In this document: one piece after another, positions 41,531 through 51,148 of the stretch
How positions within the stretch are numbered: position 1 is the stretch's first letter
Layout: every line of letters begins with the position of its first letter
Origin: Microcoleus vaginatus HSN003
Lineage (GTDB): Bacteria; Cyanobacteriota; Cyanobacteriia; Cyanobacteriales; Microcoleaceae
Length of the DNA stretch: 64,000 nucleotides
Direction: 5' to 3'
Assembly (NCBI RefSeq): GCF_022701255.1
Contig: NZ_CP031705.1
Location: 4,960,001 to 5,024,000, forward strand
Translations under genes and position numbers: made by a program
The notes under the pieces: generated by a model
Told to the model about the DNA's origin: nothing
Seen by the model: only the letters and a program-made list of their open reading frames with translations
Database searches by the model: none

Positions 41531-43759
41531 TCAAATGGTAGAATTCTCTGGAACTAACAACATCCGCGATTCTATTTCTTCCCAGGTTTTTGCTGATATT
41601 CTCACTGCTGCTTCTTTGCATTCGATGATGAGATGATTTGCAGATAAATAATCTCCCAGCGCCTCTGCTTCTTCCTTAGATAATTTGACTATTTCTGGAT
41701 TGAGATGGAGTGCATGACACCAGGTATCTACAAGGCGATGGGCAAATGCTAAGTGTATTTGTTTATGCTGCTCACGATCGGGCAATTGCTTCTCAAGTTC
41801 TCTCAGTTGAGCAATTAGTTCAGTCCAGTTCACCTCCTTGAAGATTTTAAATTTTTTAAGTTCTTCGGCCAACGCGATGGCCAACGCGTTGGCGTCGGCG
41901 TTGGCGTCGGCGTTGGCGTAGGCGAGGGCGTTGGCGTAGGCGATGGCGAGGGCGGCGATGGCGGCGTTGGCGTTGGCGAGGGCGGCGTGGGCGATGGCCT
42001 TGGCGTTGGCGTTGGCGGCTTTGGCGGCGTGGGCTATGGCGTAGGCGGCGTAGGCGTAGGCGGCGTAGGCCTTGGCCTTGGTGTTGGCGTAGGCGAGGGC
42101 GTAGGCGATGGCGAGGGCGTTGGCGTAGGCGATGGCGAGGGCGATAGCGTTGGCGATCGCCACAGCACGTTTACCGACAGGCTTAAAATCACCTTCCGAG
42201 CCATTAGTCGCTGCCTCTGCCCATTGCAATAGCCCTTGCAACTTCGGCGTGTTAATGTACTTTTGAGCCTCTTTTTCCATTAACAGCAGCAAGTCATCAG
42301 CCCCATTTTTTGAACGCACCAACCCCGCTACCAACAAAAACACCTCTCGCCAGCGTCGATCGGAAAGATGATCGGTAACTAACTGCTCAATTAAATTATT
42401 ATCAGCAATATATTGCGCCGTGAGATATTCCTGAAGCGTCAAGTGCGAAAACGAGTACACATCCTCAGCTCGTTCTACCAAAATCCCCTGTTGAACAGCA
42501 ATAGCTTTCAGAACCGCCTCACCGTCTAAATGCTTCGGTGCATTCAAATTGCCTGCTAAAAAAGTTTTGATTTCCTCAACCACTTCTCGCTGCGAAAAAA
42601 ACAGCTTATCAGTGTCAAAACCAGTATAAGCAATCTCCGATAACAAACTCTCCTCTAACTCCGTGCTGAGTCCTTGATAAATTTCATCTCGCAGAATCCG
42701 CTTTTCCGCCGCCCATTCTTCCAACAATATCCGCAAAGCGGATTTGTAAAGAACACTGCGATTATTAGGAAAATTTTGCGATCGATCGTAAGTCAGGCAG
42801 AGGAAAGTTAGCAATAATGGCGTGTGGGCTAACTCTTTAGCTGCTGCATATTCTGGCTTTTGCAATAACTCCCAACATTTTTGAGCCGTTCCCGCTTGTT
42901 TATCAACCTCAGACTGAAACCAGTTACCAATAAATTGCTCAATTTGAGTATCGTCAAAGTCTGCAAGTTTTACATCAGTAAAGCGTTGAAAGTTGTTTCT
43001 GTAAGCGGCTGTGCGACAAGAGACAATGAAGCTATTTTTATCATAGCGGTCAACAAAATTTTGAATTTTACTAATGACCTCATTTGTGTTGACTGTCGGC
43101 ACTTCATCCAATCCATCCAGCAAGATTAACAGTTTTCCCTGCTCTAATGCCTTAGCGATAAATTGCTCAGAAGAGGGAAAGCCACAAATGCTAAACTCTT
43201 CAACAATTAATTTTTCTATGTCTATCTGGCTAGATGTAAAGCTTTTAAGTTCGATAAAAACAGGAATGCGATCGTGCTTAAATCCGCCTTTTTTGCCCTT
43301 CAGTGCTTCGAGTCCTATTTTCCGCAAAAATGTAGATTTTCCGGCTCCGGGCTGCCCTAAAACCATCAAATATTGCTTCTGATTAGCAATTTTTAGCCCT
43401 TCTTGCTTCTGGCAATCTTGCTGCTGAAAACTTCGCTTGTTTGCTTTGCGGTAAGCTTCTTCTAAATTTTGGATTGATTCAAAACTGCGGATTTCTTGCT
43501 CATCCAAAAACTGCACAGCAGTATAAACCGATTCTAATGGCACAGCCTCCCGCATTCCCAATGCTTTCAGAATGCCGTGACGCTTGAAGTAGCGTTTGCC
43601 GTATTCCCCTGATGCCGTGTAAATTAGCTGTTTAGTTTTCTCATCTAGCTTTTTCCCCATCGAGCCGAGAAACTTGCCACCAGTTTCAAAGACTGACTGG
43701 AAAATGGGGAGGGCGATACCGCTAACACAACTTATAGCAAAGGGTTCAATTCCTGTCAT
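41531..43759 (-). CDS. NACHT-domain NTPase (NLR-like defence protein) with alanine-alternating repeat
   Basis: A 742-residue STAND NTPase. Residues 1-125 are an N-terminal helical domain (FETGGKFLGSMGKKLDEKTK, then YGKRYFKRHGILKALGMREA) seen in other cyanobacterial NACHT proteins. Walker A is GQPGAGKS (135-142), Walker B LILLDGLDEVPT (211-222), sensor VSCRTAAYR; the helical part ends FSHLTLQEYLTA. Residues about 532-630 alternate Ala with Tyr/Asn/Lys/Ile/Leu/Asp. The C-terminal ~110 residues (LRELEKQLPDREQ, YLSANHLIIECKEAAVRISA) are the same type of domain as in the 6614-9019 protein. An anti-phage role is likely by family but unproven. Confidence 0.9.
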   Translation of the reverse strand: MTGIEPFAISCVSGIALPIFQSVFETGGKFLGSMGKKLDEKTKQLIYTASGEYGKRYFKRHGILKALGMREAVPLESVYTAVQFLDEQEIRSFESIQNLEEAYRKANKRSFQQQDCQKQEGLKIANQKQYLMVLGQPGAGKSTFLRKIGLEALKGKKGGFKHDRIPVFIELKSFTSSQIDIEKLIVEEFSICGFPSSEQFIAKALEQGKLLILLDGLDEVPTVNTNEVISKIQNFVDRYDKNSFIVSCRTAAYRNNFQRFTDVKLADFDDTQIEQFIGNWFQSEVDKQAGTAQKCWELLQKPEYAAAKELAHTPLLLTFLCLTYDRSQNFPNNRSVLYKSALRILLEEWAAEKRILRDEIYQGLSTELEESLLSEIAYTGFDTDKLFFSQREVVEEIKTFLAGNLNAPKHLDGEAVLKAIAVQQGILVERAEDVYSFSHLTLQEYLTAQYIADNNLIEQLVTDHLSDRRWREVFLLVAGLVRSKNGADDLLLLMEKEAQKYINTPKLQGLLQWAEAATNGSEGDFKPVGKRAVAIANAIALAIAYANALAIAYALAYANTKAKAYAAYAYAAYAIAHAAKAANANAKAIAHAALANANAAIAALAIAYANALAYANADANADANALAIALAEELKKFKIFKEVNWTELIAQLRELEKQLPDREQHKQIHLAFAHRLVDTWCHALHLNPEIVKLSKEEAEALGDYLSANHLIIECKEAAVRISAKTWEEIESRMLLVPENSTI
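41870..42165. repeat. Low-complexity GGCGTTGGC/GGCGTAGGC array inside the NACHT gene
   Basis: About 295 bp made almost only of six- and nine-base units of the form GGCGNNGGC (GGCGTTGGC, GGCGTAGGC, GGCGATGGC, GGCGAGGGC). All units are multiples of three, so gain or loss keeps the frame. It encodes the alternating alanine segment on the minus strand. Confidence 0.92.
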
Positions 43760-43832
43760 GGCAGTATTAATGAGGTTTTTATGATGGGACTTAGGCTCGT
43801 CGAGGTCAGAAACCGGGTTTGTTTATAGATCT

Positions 43833-43952
43833 CTAGTTTGACGCATCCAGCGCAGCTTGTCCTTGCTCAATGCTGCGATACACTAAATCCAGCACAGCAG
43901 AGGAGACTGGCCCAGTCTCAGCAATCCGCCCCAACGCAGAGTGTATTAGGAC
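43833..43952 (-). pseudogene. Unidentified coding remnant upstream of the NACHT gene
   Basis: The minus strand is open for 39 codons: HSALGRIAETGPVSSAVLDL, then VYRSIEQGQAALDASN before a stop. The composition looks like the end of a real protein, and the frame begins right where the repeat block 43967-44034 starts, as if the repeat had cut it. Family unknown; chance is not excluded. The rest of 43760-44101 is repeats. Confidence 0.3.
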
Positions 43953-43966
43953 TTACGCATGGGGCA

Positions 43967-44034
43967 GAGAAACCGGGTTTTTTACGAAAAGAGGCGTTGC
44001 AGCCCGCAGATTAGGAAAAAAACCCGGTTTCGAG
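43967..44034. repeat. Dispersed inverted repeat, right of the NACHT gene
   Basis: GAGAAACCGGGTTTTTTACG-AAAA ... GCAGATTAGG-AAAAAAACCCGGTTTC. Matches 41432-41496 in arms and centre. Confidence 0.85.
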
Positions 44035-44101
44035 GAGTCGGAGTGAATATGTCCTGCCATACAAACTTACTCCTGCCCTTTCCATCAACCAAAATACAAA
44101 A

Positions 44102-44129
44102 AAATCCCCCGCCAGAAGGCGGGGGATTT
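44102..44129 (-). terminator. Rho-independent terminator of psaB
   Basis: A 12-bp perfect GC-rich stem AAATCCCCCGCC / GGCGGGGGATTT with an AGAA loop, flanked by A and T runs, 31 bp after the psaB stop. Confidence 0.92.
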
Positions 44130-44160
44130 TAGTTAATTACCTAGAAACCAGAGTTCAGAG

Positions 44161-46389
44161 TTACCCGAATTTCCCGGCCGTCGAGGCAATTACAAAGGCG
44201 GCGTAAGTGAGGATGTATCCCACAGTAAAGTGAGCCAAACCAACAACACGACCTTGGAGGATGGACAAAGCAACAGGCTTGTCTTTCCAGCGAACCAAGT
44301 TAGCCAAAGGAGTGCGCTCGTGAGCCCAAACCAAAGTCTCGATCAACTCTTGCCAGTAACCTCTCCAAGAGATCAGGAACATGAAACCAGTTGCCCAAAC
44401 AAGGTGTCCGAATAAGAACATCCAGGCCCAGACAGACAAGTTGTTAGTACCATACGGGTTGTAACCGTTGATCAACTGAGCAGAATACAGCCAGAGGTAA
44501 TCGCGGAACCAGCCCATCAGGTAGGTAGAAGACTCATTGAACTGAGCCACGTTACCTTGCCAGATGCCTAGGTGCTTCCAGTGCCAGTAGAACGTTACCC
44601 AACCCAGGGTGTTCAGCATCCAGAACATAGCCAGGAAGAAAGAGTCAAACGCAGCGACATCGCAAGTACCGCCACGGCCGGGGCCGTCGCAAGGGAAAGC
44701 ATAGCCGAAGTCTTTCTTGTCCGGCATCAGCTTAGTACCGCGAGCGTCGAGAGCTCCCTTGACCAAGATCAATGTGGTGGTGTGCAAGCCTAGTGCGATC
44801 GCATGGTGAACCAAGAAATCGCCAGGTCCGATCGCCAAGAACAGAGAGTTAGTACCGCTGTTAATCGCATCCAACCAGCCTGGGAGCCATACGTTGCCGT
44901 AGTTCGGCCAAGCGGTAGAAGCAAGGCTGTCAGGGTTAGACAACAGCACGTCCATGCCGTAGAGAGCTTTTCCGTGAGCAGCTTGGATGAACTGTGCGAA
45001 CACTGGTTCAATCAAGATTTGCTTTTCAGGAGTTCCGAAAGCGACTACAACGTCATTGTGAACGTACAGGCCGAGAGTGTGGAAGCCCAAGAACAGCGAC
45101 ACCCAGCTCAAGTGAGAGATAATCGCTTCTTTGTGCTGCAACACGCGATCGAGCACGTTGCCTTTATTTGCTTCAGGATCGTAGTCCCGCACCAAGAAGA
45201 TAGCTCCGTGGGCGAAAGCGCCGACCATGATGAATCCAGCAATGTACTGGTGGTGGGTGTAAAGCGCAGCCTGAGTCGTGAAGTCCTTCGCCATGAAAGC
45301 GTAGGGAGGCATCGCGTACATATGCTGTGCTACCAAGGAGGTAATTACGCCCAAAGCAGCGAGGTGAATTCCCAGTTGGAAGTGCAGCGAGTTGTTGTAG
45401 GTTTCATACAACCCTTGGTGAGGCAAGTTGAACTGTCCTTCACTCTTGCCGCCGACCAAACCAGCCTTAGAATCCAACATCTCTTTGATGCTGTGACCGA
45501 TACCGAAGTTAGTCCGGTACATATGACCGGCAACGATAAACAGAACTGCGATCGCCAAGTGGTGGTGAGCGATGTCTGTCAGCCACAGGGATTCTGTTTG
45601 AGGGTGGAAGCCACCCAAGAAAGTCAGAATTGCGGTTCCAGCGCCTTCGGAAGTACCGAAGACATGGTTCGCTGCATCTGGATTCTCGGCGTATACGCCC
45701 CAGTTACCACTGAAGAACGGAGCCAAACCAGCCGGGTGAGGCGGGGTTGACAGGAAGTTTTCCCAACCTACGTGCTGTCCGCGAGATTCGGGGATAGCAA
45801 CGTGAACCATGTGACCAGTCCAAGCCAAAGAGCTGACACCGAACAAACCAGCCAAGTGGTGGTTGAGGCGAGATTCAGCATTTTTGAACCAAGACAAGCT
45901 AGGGCGGTACTTGGGTTGGAGGTGCAACCAACCTGCGAACAGGAAGACAGCGGCCAGCAGTAACAAGAAGATAGCTCCTTGATACAGGTCGGCATTTGTC
46001 CGAATCCCTTGGGTGAACCACCAATGGTAGACACCGGAGTAAGAGATGTCTACTGGGTTAGAAGCGCCCCCTTGAGTGAAAGCTTCTACTGCAGGAGCGC
46101 CGAATTGCGGGTCCCAAATCGCGTGAGCGATCGGGCGGACGTTTAGGGGGTCTTTAATCCACTGTTCAAAGTTACCTTGCCATGCTACGTGGAACAGGCT
46201 GCCCGATGTCCACAAGAAAATGATTGCTACGTGGCCGAAGTGAGAAGCAAAAATCTTTTGGTAAAGATTTTCTTCGGTCATGCCATCGTGGCTTTCAAAG
46301 TCGTGTGCTGTGGCAATCCCGTACCAGATCCGCCGTGTGGTCGGGTCTTGGGCAAGGTCTTGGCTAAATTTTGGAAATTTCGTTGCCAT
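44161..46389 (-). CDS. psaB: Photosystem I P700 chlorophyll a apoprotein A2
   Basis: PsaB with PsaA forms the photosystem I core that binds P700, A0, A1 and the FX cluster. The 742-residue sequence starts [20 protein letters not shown] and contains 11 membrane helices, many chlorophyll-ligand His residues, and the FX cysteine loop [18 protein letters not shown]. The length is canonical. It follows psaA by 110 bp, so both come from one transcript, closed by a strong terminator. Confidence 0.99.
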   Translation of the reverse strand: MATKFPKFSQDLAQDPTTRRIWYGIATAHDFESHDGMTEENLYQKIFASHFGHVAIIFLWTSGSLFHVAWQGNFEQWIKDPLNVRPIAHAIWDPQFGAPAVEAFTQGGASNPVDISYSGVYHWWFTQGIRTNADLYQGAIFLLLLAAVFLFAGWLHLQPKYRPSLSWFKNAESRLNHHLAGLFGVSSLAWTGHMVHVAIPESRGQHVGWENFLSTPPHPAGLAPFFSGNWGVYAENPDAANHVFGTSEGAGTAILTFLGGFHPQTESLWLTDIAHHHLAIAVLFIVAGHMYRTNFGIGHSIKEMLDSKAGLVGGKSEGQFNLPHQGLYETYNNSLHFQLGIHLAALGVITSLVAQHMYAMPPYAFMAKDFTTQAALYTHHQYIAGFIMVGAFAHGAIFLVRDYDPEANKGNVLDRVLQHKEAIISHLSWVSLFLGFHTLGLYVHNDVVVAFGTPEKQILIEPVFAQFIQAAHGKALYGMDVLLSNPDSLASTAWPNYGNVWLPGWLDAINSGTNSLFLAIGPGDFLVHHAIALGLHTTTLILVKGALDARGTKLMPDKKDFGYAFPCDGPGRGGTCDVAAFDSFFLAMFWMLNTLGWVTFYWHWKHLGIWQGNVAQFNESSTYLMGWFRDYLWLYSAQLINGYNPYGTNNLSVWAWMFLFGHLVWATGFMFLISWRGYWQELIETLVWAHERTPLANLVRWKDKPVALSILQGRVVGLAHFTVGYILTYAAFVIASTAGKFG

Positions 46390-46499
46390 AAGCCTTGATT
46401 AATCCTGAATCCTGAACAAAATTGAAGGGATTCGGTTCGGAGTTTGGATTCAGGGTTTGAGATTCCTCCCAAATCCCGAATCCAAAACCTAGGGGTAGT

Positions 46500-48794
46500 T
46501 TACCCTACCGAAATGATTCGCGCTAGGAAAAATGCCCACGTAGTGACAATTCCTCCTAGGAGGTAGTGAGCTACACCCACAGCCCGACCCTGAATAATGC
46601 TCAGGGCGCGAGGCTGAATTGACGGAGCTACCTTGAGCTTGTTGTGAGCCCAAACAATCGACTCAATCAGTTCTTGCCAGTAGCCGCGGCCGCTGAACAG
46701 GAACATCAAGCTGAAGGCGAACACAAAGTGTCCGGCTAGGAACATCAGACCGTAGGCCGACAGTGCCGAACCGTAGGACTGAATTACCTGAGAAGCTTGC
46801 GCCCAGAGGAAGTCCCGCAGCCAGCCGTTAATCGTGATCGAACTTTGTGCGAAGTTGCCGCCGGTAATGTGAGAAATTGTGCCGTCTGGCGATACTGTTC
46901 CCCACACGTCCGACTGCATTTTCCAGCTAAAGTGGAAAATCACGATCGAGATGCAGTTGTACATCCAGAACAAGCCTAGGAACACATGATCCCAACCCGA
47001 AACTTGGCAGGTACCGCCACGGCCGGGGCCGTCGCAAGGGAACCGGAAGCCCAAGTTGCCTTTGTCAGGAATCAAGCGAGAACTGCGTGCAAACAACACG
47101 CCCTTCAAGAGAATCAGGACTGTAACGTGAATTGTGAAAGCGTGGATGTGGTGGATCATGAAATCCGCCGTACCCAACTCGATCGGCATCATCGCTACTT
47201 TGCCGGCGACTACTACTGCACCGCCACCAAAAGCGTGGCTTACGATGTCCGTAGCATTAGGCGCTGTTGTGCCCGGAGCCAAGGCGTGGATGTTTTGCAC
47301 CCACTGGGCAAATATCGGACGCAACTGAATCCCGGTATCCGAGAACAAATCTTGAGGACGACCGAAAGCCCGCATCGTGTCGTTGTGAACGTACAAACCG
47401 AAGCTGTGGAAGCCCAAGAATATACAAACCCAGTTCAGGTGGGAAATGATCGCATCTCTATGACGGATCACACGATCGAGCAGGTTGTTGACGTTGCCGC
47501 TCGGTTCGTAGTCCCGCACCATGAAGATTGCCCCGTGAGCGGCTCCTCCAACGATCAGGAATCCGCCGATCCACATGTGGTGGGTGAAGATGGACAACTG
47601 AGTCGGGTAGTCGGTCGCGATGTACGGATACGGAGGCATCGCGTACATGTGGTGAGCCACGATGATGCTCAGAGAGCCCAACATTGCCAAGTTAATCGCC
47701 AGTTGCGCGTGCCAAGAAGTAGTCAGAATTTCGTAGAGACCTTTGTGACCTTCACCAGTGAAGGGGCCTTTGTGGTTCTCTAGAATTTCTTTCATGTTGT
47801 GGCCGATGCCCCAGTTCGTCCGGTACATATGACCAGCAACGATGAACAGCACTGCCAAAGCTAAGTGGTGGTGTGTTGTATCAGTCAGCCACAAACCGCC
47901 TGTGGTGGGGTTCAGACCGCCTTTGAAGGTCAGGAAGTCTGTGTATGCGCCCCAGTTCAGGGTGAAGAAGGGGGTTAAACCTTTAGCGAAACTCGGGTAG
48001 ATGTCAGCCATCAAGCCCGGTGTCAAAATCCACTCGTGCGGCAGGGGGATGTCGGCAACTGTTTTGATCAGCTTGCCGCCGACTGTCAGCGGTGAACCTG
48101 CATCGATCGCGTCCATGCAAGCGTTGATCGGCAGCGAAACGTGAATCTGCTGTCCCGCGTAGCCCAAGCAGCCGCAGCCCAACAACACTGACAAGTGGTG
48201 GTTCATCATCGATTCCACGTTCTGGAACCATTCCAGTTTCGGAGCGCGGACGTGATAGTGGAACCAACCGGCAAACAGCATCAAAGCTGCCATTACCAGG
48301 GCGCCGATCGCAGTGCAGTATAGCTGGTATGAGTTAGTGATGCCGTTGGCGTGCCACCACTGGAACAGACCAGAGGTGATCTGAATCCCGTGAAAGCCGC
48401 CGCCTACATCTGCATTTAAAATTTCTTGACCAAAAATCGGCCAGACCACTTGAGCGCTAGGCTTGATGCCTGTAGGATTTGTCAGCCAAGCTTCGTAGTT
48501 GGAAAACTTCGCGCCGTGAAAGTACGCCCCGCTGATCCACACGAAGATTACTGCCAAGTGGCCGAAGTGAGCGCTAAAAATTTTGCGCGAAACATCTTCT
48601 AAGTCGCTGGTGTGACTGTCAAAGTCGTGAGCGTTAGCGTGGAGGTTCCAAATCCAAGTGGTGGTTTTTGGCCCCTTAGCTAGAGTGCGATCGAAATGAC
48701 CTGGTTTTGACCACTTCTCGAAAGAAGTTGGAACCGGATTCTTATCGACTACTACTCTAACTTTTACCTCTCGCTCTGGAGGACTAATGGTCAT
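46500..48794 (-). CDS. psaA: Photosystem I P700 chlorophyll a apoprotein A1
   Basis: PsaA is the partner of PsaB in the photosystem I heart. ATG 48794 gives [20 protein letters not shown] and a 764-residue protein, within the normal length; the open frame further upstream (to 48935) is leader sequence. The FX loop [19 protein letters not shown] and the chlorophyll-ligand His pattern are intact. The leader contains a probable tnpB remnant (48840-49113). Light-regulated psaA promoters normally lie 100-250 bp upstream in cyanobacteria. Confidence 0.99.
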   Translation of the reverse strand: MTISPPEREVKVRVVVDKNPVPTSFEKWSKPGHFDRTLAKGPKTTTWIWNLHANAHDFDSHTSDLEDVSRKIFSAHFGHLAVIFVWISGAYFHGAKFSNYEAWLTNPTGIKPSAQVVWPIFGQEILNADVGGGFHGIQITSGLFQWWHANGITNSYQLYCTAIGALVMAALMLFAGWFHYHVRAPKLEWFQNVESMMNHHLSVLLGCGCLGYAGQQIHVSLPINACMDAIDAGSPLTVGGKLIKTVADIPLPHEWILTPGLMADIYPSFAKGLTPFFTLNWGAYTDFLTFKGGLNPTTGGLWLTDTTHHHLALAVLFIVAGHMYRTNWGIGHNMKEILENHKGPFTGEGHKGLYEILTTSWHAQLAINLAMLGSLSIIVAHHMYAMPPYPYIATDYPTQLSIFTHHMWIGGFLIVGGAAHGAIFMVRDYEPSGNVNNLLDRVIRHRDAIISHLNWVCIFLGFHSFGLYVHNDTMRAFGRPQDLFSDTGIQLRPIFAQWVQNIHALAPGTTAPNATDIVSHAFGGGAVVVAGKVAMMPIELGTADFMIHHIHAFTIHVTVLILLKGVLFARSSRLIPDKGNLGFRFPCDGPGRGGTCQVSGWDHVFLGLFWMYNCISIVIFHFSWKMQSDVWGTVSPDGTISHITGGNFAQSSITINGWLRDFLWAQASQVIQSYGSALSAYGLMFLAGHFVFAFSLMFLFSGRGYWQELIESIVWAHNKLKVAPSIQPRALSIIQGRAVGVAHYLLGGIVTTWAFFLARIISVG

Positions 48795-48839
48795 GAAGAC
48801 TCTCCTCTCGGTAAGACAAGGAACGAGAACTGAATACTG

Positions 48840-49113
48840 TACCTGACACTCCCCGCGCTTGATTAGGCGGGGGATTCTCGGGAAAGCCGACACTGCAATG
48901 CACTTCACTCTTTGCAGAGTTAGACGCAGGTGCATCGTCTACCCAAGCATTTTGCTTCTTTGAAGAAGCCAGTTTCCCAGTGTCGCTAACAATGTCCCTG
49001 GGTACTGCCAACTCTTCTCGCCAGATGAGCTGCCGATCTCGTCCTTGATCCAGACTTGATGCGACTGCTCCTTTTGAGGGAGTTTTATGAATTATAAGCT
49101 TGCTAGAGGAGTA
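48840..49113 (-). pseudogene. Probable 3' remnant of an IS200/IS605 tnpB gene in the psaA leader
   Basis: The minus strand is open from 49113 and reads [59 protein letters not shown], then [20 protein letters not shown], which is like the tails of cyanobacterial TnpB proteins. The last codons overlap the hairpin CCCCGC...GCGGGG (48851-48872) followed by GTGTCAGG, the usual right end of such elements. No TnpB catalytic part remains. It ends about 45 bp before the psaA start. Confidence 0.5.
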
Positions 49114-49170
49114 TTAATCGCTTGTTAACAATACTTAAAAAAGCCTCTATTCTTGATGTAATAACGCCTT

Positions 49171-49199
49171 TAAATCCCACAGTCCCTAAAAAAAGTCAA
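49171..49199 (-). promoter_or_regulatory. Candidate psaA promoter
   Basis: On the minus strand TTGACT (49199-49194), a 17-bp spacer and GATTTA (49176-49171) form a moderate sigma-70 promoter 380 bp upstream of psaA. Transcription would run through the tnpB remnant. The rest of the gap to 49436 shows repeated CCCGATCGGC and no gene. Confidence 0.3.
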
Positions 49200-49436
49200 G
49201 GGGTACTGCCATTAACTTTACAAAACTCAAAGATAAGCTAATGGAGGAATACTTTTTTGTAGAGAGATGTTTCAGAAAACGGCAGCGGGGTTTATTAGTC
49301 CCAGAGGAGTAGTTGCCCGATCGGCCTCAATCCGGGGTCATACGGGCCTAGCGAATGCCCGATCGGCAATTCCCAAATACTCAATTCGGTTTTGGGCTAT
49401 AGTTCCCTATGAGAAGGCTTCTAGGAGTATGGTTGC

Positions 49437-51062
49437 GTGATTGGCATCAATTGGCACAGAACGGTTGCGGGCAGGCTGCTGGCATTGTTGGCAGCAGTAT
49501 TAATTTTGGGTTTAGCAAGTTGTGGCGCGGGCCATCCCGAATTGCCCAAATCAGCGAACAAGAGCGGCTCAGCTACCGCCCCGGTAAACAGGATCTCAGA
49601 GGTTTCTCCCCCAGAAGCCATTCAACAACTGCGTAAGGCTCTAGAAATCTACCAGCCTCAAATTAGTATTTTGAATCCATTACCTGACGAAGTGCTTCAG
49701 GATATAGATGTGTCTGTTCAGTTCCAAGTTAAGGGCTTGCCCATTTTCAAAGATCCAAACTTGGGTTTGGGTCCCCATCTGCAAGTTTTATTAGACAACC
49801 AACCTTATGCAGCAGTTTACGACATCAACCAACCTTTAACGCTGTCGAATTTACAACCCGGAACCCATACCCTGCAGGTGTTTGCCGCTCACCCTTGGGA
49901 AGAAAGCTTTAAAAACGAAGGTGCCGCGGCTCAAACCACCTTTCACGTTTTTACCAAAACTGACGACAATAATCCCCATCGAACATTGCCCCTATTAACG
50001 TACAACAGCCCCCAAGGCAGCTACGGCGCAGAACCCATCCTGCTCGACTTTTACTTGACAAATGCCCCCCCGCACCAAGTGGCGCAAGAAAATTCCCAAG
50101 ATGAAATACTCGATTGGAAAATTAGAGCCACAGTCAACGGCGAAAGCTTTACGATCGACAAGTGGCAACCTATATATCTTAAAGGATTCAAATCAGGGAA
50201 AAACTGGGTACAGCTAGAATTAATTGACGAACGCGGAAATATCGTCAAAAACGCCTTTAATAATACAGCCAGACTGATCAATTACCAACCGCTCGGCCAA
50301 GACACTCTTTCAAAATTAGTGCGGGGCGAACTAACAACATCAGAAACTCGCGCTATAGTCGATCGTAGCTACCAAGCCCCCGAACCCGCACCAACCCCAA
50401 CCCCGGAACCGACACCGACACCTGCATTAGAAAAAACACCAGTTGTCCAACCCTCACCAGCGGTTCCAGAAACCCCTGTTACCCCACCGACCTTAGAGCC
50501 CACAGTCGCTCCCGAAGTTGCTCCCATTCAAGTAATAGAACCGACACCGACAGCCACCCCCCAACTCGAAGCGCCCAAAATTGTAGAACCAGTTCAAGTA
50601 ATAGAACCGACACCGACAGCCACCCCCCAACTCGAAGCACCGAAAATTGTAGAACCAGTTCAAGTAATAGAACCAACACCGACAGCAACTCCACCTTTAC
50701 AAACCCCGGAAGTTGTTGCACCCGTTAAAATAATAGAACCGACCCCAACAGCATCTCCCCAAACAAAAAAACAGGAATATAAAGGATACTACAATCGGTT
50801 CCGCAACTTCTTGCGTGAAGATCCCCAACCTGCTACTCCTTCATATCCGCCAACCCTGCCAGAAATAACAGAAAAAGCTCCAGTACCAAAAGTAGTCGCT
50901 CCCGCGATACCAGAAGAGTCTCCCAATCTTGTACCGCCAACGCCACCAGTTGCCGCTGAAACTCCTAGCCAGCCAACCACCCAATTAGCCACTCCTGAAA
51001 CAACAGTTTCCGAACCCGAAAATCAGCCAAAATCCGAACAAAAAGTCGAATTTGCCACCTAA
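49437..51062 (+). CDS. Lipoprotein with proline-rich tandem repeats, unknown function
   Basis: A 541-residue protein with a GTG start (AGGAG 11 bases upstream). The signal peptide LLALLAAVLILGLASC has a lipobox with Cys29. Residues about 60-285 are a beta-rich region with two Ig-like parts (ISILNPLPDEVLQDIDVSVQ, LQPGTHTLQVFAAHPWEESF, KWQPIYLKGFKSGKNWVQLE). From residue 310 the chain is Pro/Thr-rich and holds three and a half copies of a 22-residue repeat (VQVIEPTPTATPQLEAPKIV). It probably sits on the outer or thylakoid side of a membrane with a wall-spanning tail. The role is unknown. Confidence 0.82.
   Translation: MIGINWHRTVAGRLLALLAAVLILGLASCGAGHPELPKSANKSGSATAPVNRISEVSPPEAIQQLRKALEIYQPQISILNPLPDEVLQDIDVSVQFQVKGLPIFKDPNLGLGPHLQVLLDNQPYAAVYDINQPLTLSNLQPGTHTLQVFAAHPWEESFKNEGAAAQTTFHVFTKTDDNNPHRTLPLLTYNSPQGSYGAEPILLDFYLTNAPPHQVAQENSQDEILDWKIRATVNGESFTIDKWQPIYLKGFKSGKNWVQLELIDERGNIVKNAFNNTARLINYQPLGQDTLSKLVRGELTTSETRAIVDRSYQAPEPAPTPTPEPTPTPALEKTPVVQPSPAVPETPVTPPTLEPTVAPEVAPIQVIEPTPTATPQLEAPKIVEPVQVIEPTPTATPQLEAPKIVEPVQVIEPTPTATPPLQTPEVVAPVKIIEPTPTASPQTKKQEYKGYYNRFRNFLREDPQPATPSYPPTLPEITEKAPVPKVVAPAIPEESPNLVPPTPPVAAETPSQPTTQLATPETTVSEPENQPKSEQKVEFAT
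50523..50762 (+). repeat. 66-bp tandem repeats in the lipoprotein gene
   Basis: Units start at 50523, 50589, 50655 and 50721 (partial). The first two are nearly identical in DNA and the third and fourth diverged. Each encodes PVQVIEPTPTATPQLEAP-KIVE or a variant. Confidence 0.92.
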
Positions 51063-51148
51063 CAAAATCTTTCTGGGCTTCTTCGTGGCATGGGCGTCCC
51101 GCCCGTGCTCCATCTGCGGTCAAAAATCAAAAATTAGGACACTAAAAA

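Noticed and set aside
41987-42232. Plus-strand open frame of Gly/Val repeats opposite the NACHT gene
   Set aside because: It is the shadow of the GGCGNNGGC array; it has no domain, no ribosome-binding site and only repeat composition.
44803-45750. 315-residue open frame on the plus strand inside psaB
   Set aside because: It is antisense to a canonical photosystem gene, has no recognisable domain and is explained by codon bias of psaB.
48784-48935. A 47-residue N-terminal extension of PsaA
   Set aside because: PsaA starts at MTISPPERE in other cyanobacteria; the extension is only leader and tnpB-like DNA read in another frame.
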